Source: a virus
Strand: one strand, 5' to 3'
Virus record (IMG/VR): IMGVR_UViG_3300032893_000063
Coordinates: 1 to 53,564 of that record
DNA: 53,564 nucleotides
The notes under the pieces were generated by a model. The model ran no database searches. It saw only the letters and a list, made by a program, of their open reading frames with translations, and was not told the origin of the DNA. Made by a program: the position numbers and the translations under genes. Of this stretch, positions 9,501-18,117 are shown piece by piece; the first letter of the stretch is position 1, and each line of letters begins with the position of its first letter.

Positions 9501-9854
9501 ACCCCTCCCACAACTCTTAGTGGAGCAAGTGGACATCTTACTTCCGCAACAGTCGGTACTTACGGGGCGGGTAAGCTCGACCAAGCAGTCAGCATAAATA
9601 ACTTTACGGTAACCCCCGGAGAATTCACCTGCACTGTGAACCCAACAGTAAAACTCCAAGATTGTGGAACAAGCGCAACTTGTGCCTCTCCCGTAGATGT
9701 AAATAATGCCACGATCACTGCGGCAGGGACAATTACAACCGGGACACAACAGCAATCTAGAATACCCGCAGGAGATTATTGGAGAATCCAACTAACTGCC
9801 GGGACATGCACATTGTTGAACTTCAATGCTTCAGCTTTAGTGTATGTTGAATAA
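6588..9854 (+). CDS. Large secreted-type fibre-like protein, glycine-rich
   Basis: 1088 aa after a GAGAGGAAACTC ribosome site. Residues 1-22 form a Sec signal peptide (basic KRVRH, then LILGLALIW, cleavage after ANA). The body is low in charge and rich in Gly, Ser, Thr and Asn. It has fibre-like segments (SFAGDKTLTGTT near residue 243) and a glycine-rich, beta-helix-like block near residues 430-540 with recurring GGDGS and GGDDNG turns. The C-terminal ~80 residues carry several Cys. The context is the secreted fibre cluster; host receptor or surface binding is inferred. Confidence 0.7.
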   Translation: MKRVRHLILGLALIWCSAANAAGTRTLDADNFIDSSHASTWLQYSSGNTTINGTFTTLGTQDTTTFVLSAFSGQTNNLVEMDDSQGNANVTFGPDGNLAIGFNDFLPSDVLQLYSDGTGNLINGFNQSSQVFWVTGTGDTHVHSITAPDGLILPTSISQPTCNSTNRGWVWIVQGGAGVADSYQVCEKNSSNAYVWTTLGGVTTMGAFGSSPNANGATISGSTLTLQPASTSFSGGVTTGTQSFAGDKTLTGTTTAHNTGSAISLIVQSNGSSAGFLMEDSGANQVLYISNDGKIVMQPVTANNGSNPWIGYAQPSGDTRNFITFGDSVQGLGCSGVHCTWQVTSDGTVQGNHVGLGTAYYANGTTGNIWSAGNITATSAGSSFDGLDLQSQTLSSVTLVNGTDVGNSGNLSLTLRGGNTPGFTVGASLFLDAGQGNTGFGGNGTLSGGDGSSQGGSLTISGGHSNSAAGDITLQAGQPTGSPATHGAQIVLNHGDGGSGAGGNLQLNGGDDNGAAGGDVTITAGGGTPGGAIYFQSNTTFSGFIDEAQQSTPANPASGHDRLYFKSDDNLYKLTSGGTETMIGGGGGNTGIDQESAVNGNTPYTMTKTAGLTLEMGIGAGYNDDSQVVRLPDATTLQIGDAVVITTIASTYPGQTFQSHYITVKKNSGANLSGFGSPILYWNQSIALVCTDNSSANGSWQVTSTTFSRDNGDDLFLQGNLSLWNGGTVETDYLASYAGSGINLQDSLFVSPGTDVIPLTVNEISGATSDFINLKTSTPVTVFKVDHQGNTSITGTADAVELTVNGASGQTNNAINVLGALNGVIFTVGFNSNQWGLVGINGDINIQGSDDSTEVTASGFGLSNFSADVTSGSTCLANPDNLTGVANGQYVFDESNPSYIRLGTIVTGLPGGCPAGQVEISLPATGTATGDQIATGQEADVADYNSAGGVTSLAVLGSGKVALTNGPPFSGTPPTTLSGASGHLTSATVGTYGAGKLDQAVSINNFTVTPGEFTCTVNPTVKLQDCGTSATCASPVDVNNATITAAGTITTGTQQQSRIPAGDYWRIQLTAGTCTLLNFNASALVYVE

Positions 9855-9868
9855 AAGGGGATAGAGTT

Positions 9869-10462
9869 ATGAGTGCCTTTCAAAACAAGCCCTGGGAAAC
9901 AGATATCTATCTCTCACTCTCAGGTATCCCCGCGCCCGGAATTATCTATAGTCAGGTGCTCGTCAAATACAAGAAGTTTGGTGCGGCAACCTTTACGACG
10001 AGAACTCTGGTTAACGGGGATCTCGTTGACTTGGGAGATGGGTTTTATACGCTTAAATGGCCCGATACTTTTACAGATACGCTTGGAACCTTCATGTACA
10101 TCATGACAAGCGTTCTTTTTGATAACTTCATCTACGACACCTTTGATGTAGAGCCACAGCCACTAGCTCTTTCTGTCCCTCCGGATATTTGCGTTGTTTC
10201 CGGAAACATCACTGATCTTGGAGGACATCCCTCTCAAAAGGTCCAAGTCAGTTTCAGGATTCCAGAATTCCCAGCTATCTCTGGGAACACCATTATCGAC
10301 GCTAATAAGATTTATACTACGCCAGATGCGGCGGGGAACTTTTCTATCAACTTGATCCAGGGCCAGACAGTCATTGTTGAGATTGAGCGGACGGGGATTT
10401 ACGCCCAAATTACAATCCCGATGGCCCCCTCGGCTGATCTTGTTAGTCTTCTCCCTCCCTAA
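9869..10462 (+). CDS. Tail-associated protein with Ig/CnaB-like C-terminal domain
   Basis: 197 aa after a weak GGGGATAG ribosome site. The N-terminal half is beta-rich. From residue ~107 the pattern CVVSGNITDLGG, then a DAAGNFSINLIQGQ turn and a final IEITIP-type strand looks like a carboxypeptidase-regulatory/CnaB-like Ig fold. A related domain ends the gene at 21244-22119 (CVVEGRVKTIQ, DSFGRWTIPVLQGT), so the module is used twice in this genome. Its stop codon abuts the reverse-strand terminator. A structural role is probable, but the exact part is unknown. Confidence 0.55.
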   Translation: MSAFQNKPWETDIYLSLSGIPAPGIIYSQVLVKYKKFGAATFTTRTLVNGDLVDLGDGFYTLKWPDTFTDTLGTFMYIMTSVLFDNFIYDTFDVEPQPLALSVPPDICVVSGNITDLGGHPSQKVQVSFRIPEFPAISGNTIIDANKIYTTPDAAGNFSINLIQGQTVIVEIERTGIYAQITIPMAPSADLVSLLPP

Positions 10463-10463
10463 T

Positions 10464-10501
10464 AGCTAAAAAATAAACCGGCTCCTCAGAAGAGGAGCCG
10501 G
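10464..10501 (-). terminator. Rho-independent terminator for the reverse gene at 10612
   Basis: A perfect 10-bp stem (CCGGCTCCTC / GAGGAGCCGG, tetraloop) is followed on the minus strand by TTTATTTTTTAGC. The T-run faces the reverse-strand gene, and the + strand has no T-run. The T6AGC tail recurs at other reverse-strand terminators. Confidence 0.85.
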
Positions 10502-10611
10502 TAGCAATCGCTTGCTTGTCGTTAACGTTAACTGCAATTGCGGATTACTTCTTGAGTCTCTTCCGCCGAGACTTACTCCATTACTGACTTCCTACAGCTT
10601 AATATGGTCGT

Positions 10612-11106
10612 CTAAGACGCCGTGCGATCGAAAGGAACGACGTTGTCGCGCCGTTTGCTGGGTCGAGGGGCCGCTGCCGCCGTGGGGTCCGCAAACGGGT
10701 TGGAGTCCGTCAACTCTCCCGTTCTCGGATCGGAACCTTCCAACATCTTGGGGATAACATGCATCCCCAGAGTGAAGAGCCCCACCCCCACCACAGTTTG
10801 AAGAACACCACTCAGGTTTGTCCTCCAATCCGTAGCAACTGCTCCTGCGACTTCTTCCGGCAGATGCTCAAGCCTTCTGCGATTGAGTTCGTGCCTTGCA
10901 GCTGCAAGGAGCTCGCACTCAATCTCGATGGCTGTCGCATCTTTGAAAACTTCCTTGTACTGCTCCAGAAAATCTGACTCGATTTCCCGAGCAATCTCGT
11001 AAATCTCCTTGGCTTCGACGAGCCTCTGCTCGCGCTGCCTTTGATTCTTTTCCAGACGTTCAGTCTCTTCTCTCAATGCTTTGGCGTCGTTTTTGTTGTT
11101 GCTCAT
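10612..11106 (-). CDS. Coiled-coil protein with one hydrophobic segment
   Basis: 164 aa using the ATG at 11106, preceded by ACGGAGGACCC; a longer reading lacks a ribosome site. Residues ~10-80 are a charged coiled coil (LREETERLEKNQRQREQRL). Residues ~105-125 are a hydrophobic, TM-like stretch (SGVLQTVVGVGLFTLGMHV). The C-terminus is Pro/Ala-rich and basic. It is the only gene of a reverse cassette bounded by a GGGTATAAG element and a strong terminator. The function is unknown; a membrane-anchored early protein is one possibility. Confidence 0.65.
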   Translation of the reverse strand: MSNNKNDAKALREETERLEKNQRQREQRLVEAKEIYEIAREIESDFLEQYKEVFKDATAIEIECELLAAARHELNRRRLEHLPEEVAGAVATDWRTNLSGVLQTVVGVGLFTLGMHVIPKMLEGSDPRTGELTDSNPFADPTAAAAPRPSKRRDNVVPFDRTAS

Positions 11107-11151
11107 ATTTGGGTCCTCCGTGAAAGCTGTAAGCAAACGACTGCCAAGAGA

Positions 11152-11160
11152 CTTATACCC
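11152..11160 (-). promoter_or_regulatory. Reverse-strand promoter motif GGGTATAAG
   Basis: GGGTATAAG on the minus strand lies ~45 bp before the start of the gene at 11106. It is one of six near-identical copies, five of which lie upstream of reverse-strand genes. No -35 box is apparent. Confidence 0.6.
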
Positions 11161-11221
11161 GAAACTCCTTTTATTTTGCTGTGCAGCATTAGAGATGCTT
11201 TTTGCGGGTGTGCGCGTAAAG

Positions 11222-11230
11222 TGGTATCCT
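11222..11230 (+). promoter_or_regulatory. Candidate extended -10 promoter (TGGTATCCT)
   Basis: TGGTATCCT lies 26 bp before the ATG at 11257, with a TTAGGAGAA ribosome site between. It starts a new + strand block opposite a divergent reverse cassette. A short hairpin (AGCAT-TAGAG-ATGCT) followed by TTTT lies just upstream. Confidence 0.35.
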
Positions 11231-11256
11231 TAAAGGGTAAATTAGGAGAATAGGAA

Positions 11257-12369
11257 ATGTCGCTCGTTCATCAGATCATTGATTTTGTTGACGATATTAA
11301 TCGGAGCATCCTCAAAGAAGCCGCCGCTTCTGTGCCGCCTCATCTTAAGGAAGGCAAAGTGCTCACTGCTGAAGAGCGAGAAAGACTTGAGCCCGAGCAG
11401 TTTGCTCTCGTTATGCGGACTAAGGAGGCGCAAGTCCTTAAAAAGTTTCCGGTAAACGACGAAGTTAATACCTGGCTTTCTTGCCAATATTTCAATAAAA
11501 CTGCCGAGCAACTGCCCTATGTAGCGCAGAAAGTGGCAGCAACGCACCTCAGACGAGCTTGTGCCGTCTATAATATCGAAGTGCCAGAAGTGATCGAAAA
11601 GCTTTCCTCTAACGAAGTGACAAGCAATCGCTATGATGAAGTAAAGAGCTGGGCAGAGGATCGGCTCCATTCCAAGGTGGCGAAAGTTGTCGAAATTGAG
11701 CCCGACGGAAGTTCTCACTTCTACGCCTTAGGTGATCGCTATGCGATGCCAAATCCTGAGTATGTGAAGAAGGCAGCCGCCTATTTTATTGACCATACCC
11801 GCGAGTTCTCAGACGCAGAGGACCGCGCTACATTTGCTTACCACGTAAGAGAGCGTGCCAAAGAACTGCAGGTGGCTCTCGAAAAGAAGGCAGAAGAATC
11901 TCTAAAGACTTACTCGGGGGATGCTTATGGAGATATGATCGGACCCCAACTCAAGATCCGAGAAGATCTGCTTTGGGCCAAACCAGAGATGGGGGTCGCG
12001 CTTTCTAAACTTGCTTCCCACCGAACAGGCACTGATCCAGCAACATTCTCTAAGGCTCTTTTTCTTTTTGATAAGAAAGCCGGACTGACCCGTTACTATG
12101 ACGGGCATATCGCAGATGCTTTTAAAGCCACTTTCGGAAATATGTTTAAGAAAGAGGCTTCCGGATATTCGTGGGAGGACGAATCCCTTGGACTCTCACT
12201 CAGCGAGAAAGACTTGGAAAAGGTTGCGGATCAAAAATATGAAAAGATTAAGGGCTATTTTGGGTCTTCTGTGGCGGATCAGCTTAAGAAGCATGCGGTT
12301 TCTATTTTTGAGTCCTTGCCTCGGGACGCCAAGGCAACCATCGCCAAGATTGCCAGGGGAGAAATTTAA
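11257..12369 (+). CDS. Unknown alpha-helical protein of the virion gene block
   Basis: 370 aa with a good ribosome site. It is helical, Lys/Glu/Ala-rich and has no signal peptide. The N-terminus (VHQIIDFVDDINRSILKEAAA) and central segments (YALGDRYAMPNPEYVKKAAAYF) show no family I recognise. The next gene starts immediately after its stop with TTG, so the pair is probably translated together. Possibly an internal virion or assembly protein, judging from neighbours only. Confidence 0.55.
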   Translation: MSLVHQIIDFVDDINRSILKEAAASVPPHLKEGKVLTAEERERLEPEQFALVMRTKEAQVLKKFPVNDEVNTWLSCQYFNKTAEQLPYVAQKVAATHLRRACAVYNIEVPEVIEKLSSNEVTSNRYDEVKSWAEDRLHSKVAKVVEIEPDGSSHFYALGDRYAMPNPEYVKKAAAYFIDHTREFSDAEDRATFAYHVRERAKELQVALEKKAEESLKTYSGDAYGDMIGPQLKIREDLLWAKPEMGVALSKLASHRTGTDPATFSKALFLFDKKAGLTRYYDGHIADAFKATFGNMFKKEASGYSWEDESLGLSLSEKDLEKVADQKYEKIKGYFGSSVADQLKKHAVSIFESLPRDAKATIAKIARGEI

Positions 12370-13233
12370 TTGAGCAATGGAAGATTCCAGCCTCCTCACG
12401 CCAAAAGAGAAGAGGGACTGCAACAAGTCAGGACTAGTTTAAAACTCCTGAAAACTACGGGTCAGGTGGTGGGGAGCCTCTCTGCCAAGAACCCTGAAAA
12501 AGCAGCTGCTCAGCTTGTAATGGCTGGGCTTAAGATGGCTGAGGTCAATGTTTTCTATAATCCCACAGCAAATCCTCTTAAACTTTTGGATGAGTTAAAA
12601 AAGCTTGGGATAGGGGCTTTAGCCTGGACTCCGGAAACCCTGATGTCCGCAATTGACAGAAAGTTTGGCGGGTGGAGTGAGGATCAAATCGCAGACGCTT
12701 TAGAGCATTTCCACAAGACTGGGACGCTAAAGACAGGAGTGCCGCAGCTTGTACGAGAAAAACTCTATGCTTTGCGAGTGATCTCAACGTCCAACTCAGC
12801 TCAAACTGAGTGGCATATTTTTGAGAAGATCGGCGGGGCATTTAACGACCGAATCGCACAGTTCGGAACGGTAGAGCCCCTGAATGCGGCGGAGTGCGCA
12901 AGAACGGTTGCAATTATTGAAGCAGTCCGACCCGACACCTATGAGAACGAGATCAAGGTGTACATTGCAGCGAGCTGCCATACCGATGGCCTATACACTG
13001 CTGATCCGGTAAAATGGATTCGAATGGCGGAACCCTACCTTCAGCAGATGAATTTCGAAGCGACAGGGGAACAGCTAGACCTCAACATCAGGACTCAGAT
13101 CGATTCGAGATTGACGAGCTATCGCCTGGAGAAGAAAAATCTGAGGGAAGTCCCAGATGATCTAATCTCGGTGCAAGCATCCAAGCTTTTGGCTATTGAT
13201 GAGTACGCCAAAGAAGTTCTTGAAGAGCCCTAA
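12370..13233 (+). CDS. Unknown helical protein, TTG start
   Basis: 287 aa starting with TTG directly after the upstream TAA; a GGGGAGAAAT ribosome site sits inside the end of the previous gene. The first ~100 residues are helical with Ala-rich amphipathic stretches (KNPEKAAAQLVMAGLKMAEV), followed by mixed alpha/beta sequence. No signal peptide or recognisable motif. It is probably a structural or assembly partner of the upstream protein. Confidence 0.5.
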   Translation: MSNGRFQPPHAKREEGLQQVRTSLKLLKTTGQVVGSLSAKNPEKAAAQLVMAGLKMAEVNVFYNPTANPLKLLDELKKLGIGALAWTPETLMSAIDRKFGGWSEDQIADALEHFHKTGTLKTGVPQLVREKLYALRVISTSNSAQTEWHIFEKIGGAFNDRIAQFGTVEPLNAAECARTVAIIEAVRPDTYENEIKVYIAASCHTDGLYTADPVKWIRMAEPYLQQMNFEATGEQLDLNIRTQIDSRLTSYRLEKKNLREVPDDLISVQASKLLAIDEYAKEVLEEP

Positions 13234-13242
13234 GGAGAACTC

Positions 13243-16200
13243 ATGCGAAAGTGGATTTCAATCGCAGCCTTGATCTTGAGCCTGAGCTCTGCCCAAGCCG
13301 ATACCCCGCCAGCACGCGCAATCAACGCAGAAACATACGATGCTGCCGGTAACGCTATTACGAGCACTGTGAATGGCGCGAAGCGCGGGCTAGACACCTA
13401 CAATGTTAATCCCGCCTCAGCGCCGGTAAATACCCAGATCATTTGGAGCGGCTCCCCTATTGATCCGAGACAGGTCAACGCGATACAGGCAGGAACCTGG
13501 ACCATCAACTCACACACTCAGGATAGTGGCGGGGCCAACATCACCTCCACCATTTCGGGGGGCCACACCGGGCTTGACGTGAATGTTATTACAACGTCTC
13601 CTGTTTCTGGAATAGTGACCGCCAACCAGGGAACTCCGAATGTCTATACTGCTCCTTGGTTTGTCGAGCTTTCCGATGGGGCTCGTGTAGCTAATATCAC
13701 TGCAGCGCACGCCCTGACCGTAGACGGAAGCGCCGTTGTCCAGCCCGTATCCCAATCGGGAACCTGGAATATCAACGCGCTACAGTCTGGTGTGTGGTCT
13801 GTTGGCAGAACATGGACACTTTCTAGTGGAACGGATTCAGTCAGTGCTGTGCAGTCTGGGGATTGGAGTACACGAACGCTGGATGGTACTGGGACTGGAA
13901 TCACGAGCACCCTCATCTCAGGGGGACATCAGGCGCTCGATGTAAACGCCGTAGGTATTGGTACGACAACTATTACCGACTTAACGTCAACTGGGTCAAT
14001 TACTACCACGTGCGCTACGCCAACTTCGGCGTGCCCTGCTGGTTCTTTCATTGCCCTACCTATTAGCGGTGTCTCTGCAGCCCAGGTCGAAGTGAGTGGT
14101 ACTTTCACGGGGGCTTCGTTAAATGTAGACGGAACTGTTGATGGAACAACCTGGGTTGCACTTTTGACAACTACAGGCCCGGCTGGGGCATATACTCAGA
14201 ACTCATTTTCGACAGTCGCAAAGTATCGCGTCTACCGCGTAGCAGCCTTAACCCAACTTCGCGTAAGAGCTTCGGCGCTTACGAGTGGAAGCGTGGCAAT
14301 CAAGATTAACGCATCTAACGGAACGTCAATTGCGGAGCCAGTTCAAACTAACCCGGCAAATTTGAATTCAACCTCGTGGACAGCTGATGGTTCTGGGAAC
14401 TACATTACTTCCCAAGTTTCTGGGGCACAAAGAGCGCTGGATGTTGGAATAGACGTTGCAGGTGTTCAAGTAGATCCAAGAACTCGCACATGGAATCTCT
14501 CTTCTGGCGCGGATTCGATTGCGTCTGTGCAGTCTGGAACTTGGACTGTGCAACAAGGCGGGACGTGGACAGTGCAGCAGGGATCTCCCCCGTGGTCAGT
14601 TTCTCAATCCGGCACTTGGAATATCAACAATGTCTCAGGAACAGTGAGTCTACCCACCAATGCTGCACAAGAAACGGGCGGACATCTTGCTTCGGTCGAC
14701 AGTAAGCTAGGAACCCTTGGACAAAAGACCATGGCTGGGTCCGCTCCAGTTGTAATCGCATCGGATCAGAGCGCAATCCCAGCTTCTCAGAGCGGGTCCT
14801 GGACTGTCGCTGCCACACAAAGTGGTGCTTGGGCTGTGGGACAATCAGGAAGTTGGACAGTCACAGCAAATGCCGGAACAGGAACTTTCACAACTTCTGA
14901 TTTAGCTGATGGTTCAGTTGGTGCCGGTACTGCCGGAACAAAATCGATTCTTGCAGGAGTTATCTTTAACACCGTCCTGCCCACACTCACGAACGGACAA
15001 CAAGCAGCTCTCCAAGCAGACTCTAGCGGAAGACTCCTCGTTGGCTCTATTGCTTCTGCTCTTCCGACGGGTTCAAATACTATTGGATCTGTGAACCAAG
15101 CGGGTGCTCCGTGGTCGGAGAACATCACCCAAATTGGTGGGTCGGCATTGGCACTCGGACAGGCCACCATGGCGAGTTCCGTCCCGGTCGTGATTGCATC
15201 CAACCAAAGCGCGGTGTCTGTTGCGCAAAACGGAACATGGACGACAGGTCGTACTTGGACTCTATCAAGCGGAACCGACTCCGTGGCGGCAACTCAAAGC
15301 GGTTCTTGGACGGTAGGACAAAGCGGAGCCTGGATCGTCAAGGCGCAACTTCAAGACAACGCTGGCACAGGTATTACGTTAGGCCAAAAGACAATGGCAA
15401 ACTCTGTTCCGGTGGTTATTTCGTCTGACCAGGCGGCAGTTCCAGCCTCCCAGTCTGGATCGTGGACCGTCACCGCTAATGCTGGAACGGGTACATTTAC
15501 CACATCCGATCTTGCTGATGGCTCAGTTGGTGCTGGCACTGCTGGAACTCGTTCTCTTCTTGGGGGTGCCGTGTTCAATACATCCCTTCCCACACTTACC
15601 AACGGTCAGCAAGCAGCCCTTCAATCGGATTCTAGCGGTCGGTTAATTATCCGCCCACTGCTTAGCGCAACGGATACAGTAAATGCGGTCCAAAGTGGTA
15701 CCTGGACAGTTGCTCAAGGGACGGCGGCATCTCTTTCCGGTTACTGGCCCGTTCGCGTAACAGATGGTACAAATACGATGCCCACTATGGATGTCGTGGG
15801 TCGAGCCGGATTTCAGAAGATTACAGACGGAACCAATACGGCTGCAGTAAAAGCCGCCTCTACAGCCGCCGTGGCCACCGATCCCGCACTTGTGGTTGCG
15901 ATTTCTCCAAATAACACAGTAGCGGTTACACAATCTGGAACCTGGACAACTGCCCGCTCTTGGACATTATCGAGTGGGACTGACTCCGTGACAGCCGTAC
16001 AGTCTGGAACCTGGGCGCAAAACCTCACTCAGGTCGGAGGATCTTCTGTGACGCTTGGGCAAAAGACCATGGCAAACTCTATTCCTACCGCTAAAGCGTC
16101 CGACCAGACTCAAGATGTAGGAAGAAATACGTTTGCTAACTTTAGAAACGTCAACTCCACGACTAACATCACAACCTCTGCTTTCGTCACGGCTGTCACC

Positions 16201-16434
16201 TCGACAAGTAAGCAGATCAACACTTTTGATTATTACGATACCTCTGGACAGGAAATGCTTGTCTGTTATGCCGCAACTTGCGGAGCTCTAGCAAGTGGCC
16301 AGACTTGTAAGTATCTGCCGGGCTACGGAAGTGGAAATACGGACTGGAACGTCCCGTCTGGTCAGTGCATAGGCGTTGAAGCAGTCAGTGCAAACGCAAC
16401 CGTGGGAGTAACGGTATTTAACTTCAACAATTAA
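13243..16434 (+). CDS. Large secreted fibre-like protein with QSGTW repeats
   Basis: 1063 aa after a TAAGGAGAACTC ribosome site. It begins with a Sec signal peptide (KWISIAALILSLSSAQA, cut near residue 19). The body is a long series of short beta repeats built around QSG[TSA]W[TNAS]V, alternating with TMANSVPVV.SSDQ.A segments. Two long stretches are internal duplicates (about residues 507-606 and 726-803, sharing GTFTTSDLADGSVGAGTAGT). Such repeats occur in phage fibre/adhesin proteins. The C-terminal ~100 residues carry four Cys (CYAATCGALASGQTCKYL). A periplasmic or surface-exposed fibre is inferred. Confidence 0.7.
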   Translation: MRKWISIAALILSLSSAQADTPPARAINAETYDAAGNAITSTVNGAKRGLDTYNVNPASAPVNTQIIWSGSPIDPRQVNAIQAGTWTINSHTQDSGGANITSTISGGHTGLDVNVITTSPVSGIVTANQGTPNVYTAPWFVELSDGARVANITAAHALTVDGSAVVQPVSQSGTWNINALQSGVWSVGRTWTLSSGTDSVSAVQSGDWSTRTLDGTGTGITSTLISGGHQALDVNAVGIGTTTITDLTSTGSITTTCATPTSACPAGSFIALPISGVSAAQVEVSGTFTGASLNVDGTVDGTTWVALLTTTGPAGAYTQNSFSTVAKYRVYRVAALTQLRVRASALTSGSVAIKINASNGTSIAEPVQTNPANLNSTSWTADGSGNYITSQVSGAQRALDVGIDVAGVQVDPRTRTWNLSSGADSIASVQSGTWTVQQGGTWTVQQGSPPWSVSQSGTWNINNVSGTVSLPTNAAQETGGHLASVDSKLGTLGQKTMAGSAPVVIASDQSAIPASQSGSWTVAATQSGAWAVGQSGSWTVTANAGTGTFTTSDLADGSVGAGTAGTKSILAGVIFNTVLPTLTNGQQAALQADSSGRLLVGSIASALPTGSNTIGSVNQAGAPWSENITQIGGSALALGQATMASSVPVVIASNQSAVSVAQNGTWTTGRTWTLSSGTDSVAATQSGSWTVGQSGAWIVKAQLQDNAGTGITLGQKTMANSVPVVISSDQAAVPASQSGSWTVTANAGTGTFTTSDLADGSVGAGTAGTRSLLGGAVFNTSLPTLTNGQQAALQSDSSGRLIIRPLLSATDTVNAVQSGTWTVAQGTAASLSGYWPVRVTDGTNTMPTMDVVGRAGFQKITDGTNTAAVKAASTAAVATDPALVVAISPNNTVAVTQSGTWTTARSWTLSSGTDSVTAVQSGTWAQNLTQVGGSSVTLGQKTMANSIPTAKASDQTQDVGRNTFANFRNVNSTTNITTSAFVTAVTSTSKQINTFDYYDTSGQEMLVCYAATCGALASGQTCKYLPGYGSGNTDWNVPSGQCIGVEAVSANATVGVTVFNFNN

Positions 16435-16435
16435 T

Positions 16436-16894
16436 ATGATGCTACTGCTGATGGCTTTTCTTATTAATGCAGCGTGGGCTAATCCGGGGGCGGAAGGTAT
16501 CTACACCTATGCCTTTGGCGCTTATAATGAAGCCACAGCTACTGGCGCAACCACCACAACCTCCGGTACCGACGGTGTGATGAACAGCATGACGATTACC
16601 CCTCCAGCAGGGACCTACATCGTCATTTTTTCGACGTGGTGTTCCCACAGCACAAATGGAGCTACAGTCACTATCAGCATCTACAATAATGGAACGCAAG
16701 ACACAGGCTCCTTAGTTACGATCTTGCCAAGGGTCACCTCTAGCGCTGGAACTCCCGCTACCTTTGATCTTCCTGTAGGAATCATAAGCGTAGAGGTAGC
16801 GACGGGTTCCGACGCAATTGCAATCGAATGGAGCACAAGTTCGGGTACCGCAACTTGCACTAACAGAACCTTAGATTTAGTGAGGCTACAGTGA
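16436..16894 (+). CDS. Small secreted beta-sandwich protein, paralogue of next gene
   Basis: 152 aa, ATG at 16436, one base after the upstream stop. The N-terminus is a signal peptide (MMLLLMAFLINAAWA, cut near residue 15). The mature domain is a compact beta-rich fold with markers TTTTSG, MTITPPAGTY, a WCSH turn and a terminal CTNRTLDLVRLQ. The next gene is a clear homologue, so this is a tandem duplication. A TNF/C1q-like or collar-like globular head is conceivable from the length and the TITP-AG-Y pattern, but this is not established. Confidence 0.6.
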   Translation: MMLLLMAFLINAAWANPGAEGIYTYAFGAYNEATATGATTTTSGTDGVMNSMTITPPAGTYIVIFSTWCSHSTNGATVTISIYNNGTQDTGSLVTILPRVTSSAGTPATFDLPVGIISVEVATGSDAIAIEWSTSSGTATCTNRTLDLVRLQ

Positions 16895-17340
16895 GGTTCT
16901 TCATTCTTACACTCCTACTGATAAGTCAATCCGCTGGGGCCGCCATTCGAGCCAATCCTCAGGGTATTTCTTACGAGGCTTCCGCGACTGCGGCGACCAC
17001 CACAACTTCCGGCACTAACTCAGTAATGAGCGGGATGACCATCACTCCAGCCGCAGGAAATTACCTCGTTTTGTTTTCTGGGTGGTGTACGCATAACAGT
17101 AACGGAGATACGATCACTATCAGCATTTTTAACAACGGGTCTCAGGTGACAGCCAGTATTCGAACTATACTTCCTAGGATCACCTCTAGTTTCGGAACCC
17201 CGGCGGCTTCAGACATGGCTGTAATGACTAACGGCGTAGTTACTGCAACAGGAAGCGGGGCTGTAACAATTGACTGGAGCACTACCGGTGCCACAGCCAC
17301 CTGTACCAATAGAACGCTAGACCTAATTCGGTTGAAGTGA
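16891..17340 (+). CDS. Small secreted beta-sandwich protein, second tandem copy
   Basis: 149 aa with a GTG start overlapping the upstream stop by 4 bp (GTGA). It has a signal peptide (FFILTLLLISQSAGA). The mature part aligns throughout with the preceding protein: TTTTSGTNSVMSGMTITPAA, GWCTHNSNGDTITISIFNNG, ILPRITSSFGTPA and CTNRTLDLIRLK. Tight overlap and strong similarity indicate recent tandem duplication and probably joint assembly. Confidence 0.6.
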   Translation: MRFFILTLLLISQSAGAAIRANPQGISYEASATAATTTTSGTNSVMSGMTITPAAGNYLVLFSGWCTHNSNGDTITISIFNNGSQVTASIRTILPRITSSFGTPAASDMAVMTNGVVTATGSGAVTIDWSTTGATATCTNRTLDLIRLK

Positions 17341-17346
17341 GGAAAT

Positions 17347-18117
17347 ATGCTAGTTAGCTGGACCACACTCAAATCTTTTGCCACAGATCGAAATATCGCC
17401 TCGCTCCAATATGTGCAGGCAAACGGCAAGTATGTCATCACCGCGATCGATAGTTCGTTCCAGGTGACTTGCAATATTCCCATCTCCACCCCGCCTGGCG
17501 CAGATCAGTCAGACTTTGAAGAAAATTATCTTCCAAATGCAAATCAGACACCGAAGATTGAGGTTGTTACCCAGTACGAACTCAATAACAAAACCTTGAG
17601 GTGCCTCTGTGCATTTAACACCACGAACTCAAATGGAACTGCCATTTTTGCGATCCCTATTCCTGGGGAAGGGCGGTGGGTCGCCTACGGAGATGCAGAA
17701 TTTGAGGTCAGGCACATGGGGGACTACGTTTCTAAAGTTGAGGTGAGAGACCTCGACCGAGAGATTGCCTGGGGGCTCGCTTTGGCGCAAGATCCCAATG
17801 CCCAAGCTCCGCTGGATGATTCGGTGGTCATTTCGCTAGGCGATCAAGTTCCCGGCGGTCCTTTTCCTCTTTATCCGATCGTTAATCACTACGATGAAAA
17901 AGAACTCCCAAACCCGCTTCCAGAGAATGCTATCGGAGATATTAAAGGTGGAATGTCCATGACTTTCCAATACGGAAACACAGAGGTGCAGCCCGTGGGA
18001 GGTTATGGCTTCATCCCAGGCGGATTATATCTTTACATTGAAGTCCAAAAAGCTGCCGGACATACGGCAGCAGGACAAATGTGCGCGGTGTCGGTTGATC
18101 TCGCGGAGAATGACTAA
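17347..18117 (+). CDS. Unknown structural protein of the tail cluster
   Basis: 256 aa after a TGAGGAAAT ribosome site, no signal peptide. The sequence is mixed beta, with acidic surface segments and a central block (GEGRWVAYGDAEFEVRHMGD). The C-terminal half contains GGYGFIPGGLYLYIEVQKA. The stop overlaps the next ATG (TAATG). The position, between secreted fibre-like proteins and a peptidase-like protein, suggests a tail or baseplate component; no family recognised. Confidence 0.5.
   Translation: MLVSWTTLKSFATDRNIASLQYVQANGKYVITAIDSSFQVTCNIPISTPPGADQSDFEENYLPNANQTPKIEVVTQYELNNKTLRCLCAFNTTNSNGTAIFAIPIPGEGRWVAYGDAEFEVRHMGDYVSKVEVRDLDREIAWGLALAQDPNAQAPLDDSVVISLGDQVPGGPFPLYPIVNHYDEKELPNPLPENAIGDIKGGMSMTFQYGNTEVQPVGGYGFIPGGLYLYIEVQKAAGHTAAGQMCAVSVDLAEND

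Noticed and set aside
10512-10757. + strand frame opposite the reverse coiled-coil gene
   Set aside because: No ribosome site, irregular composition, antisense to a gene with good start, promoter motif and terminator.
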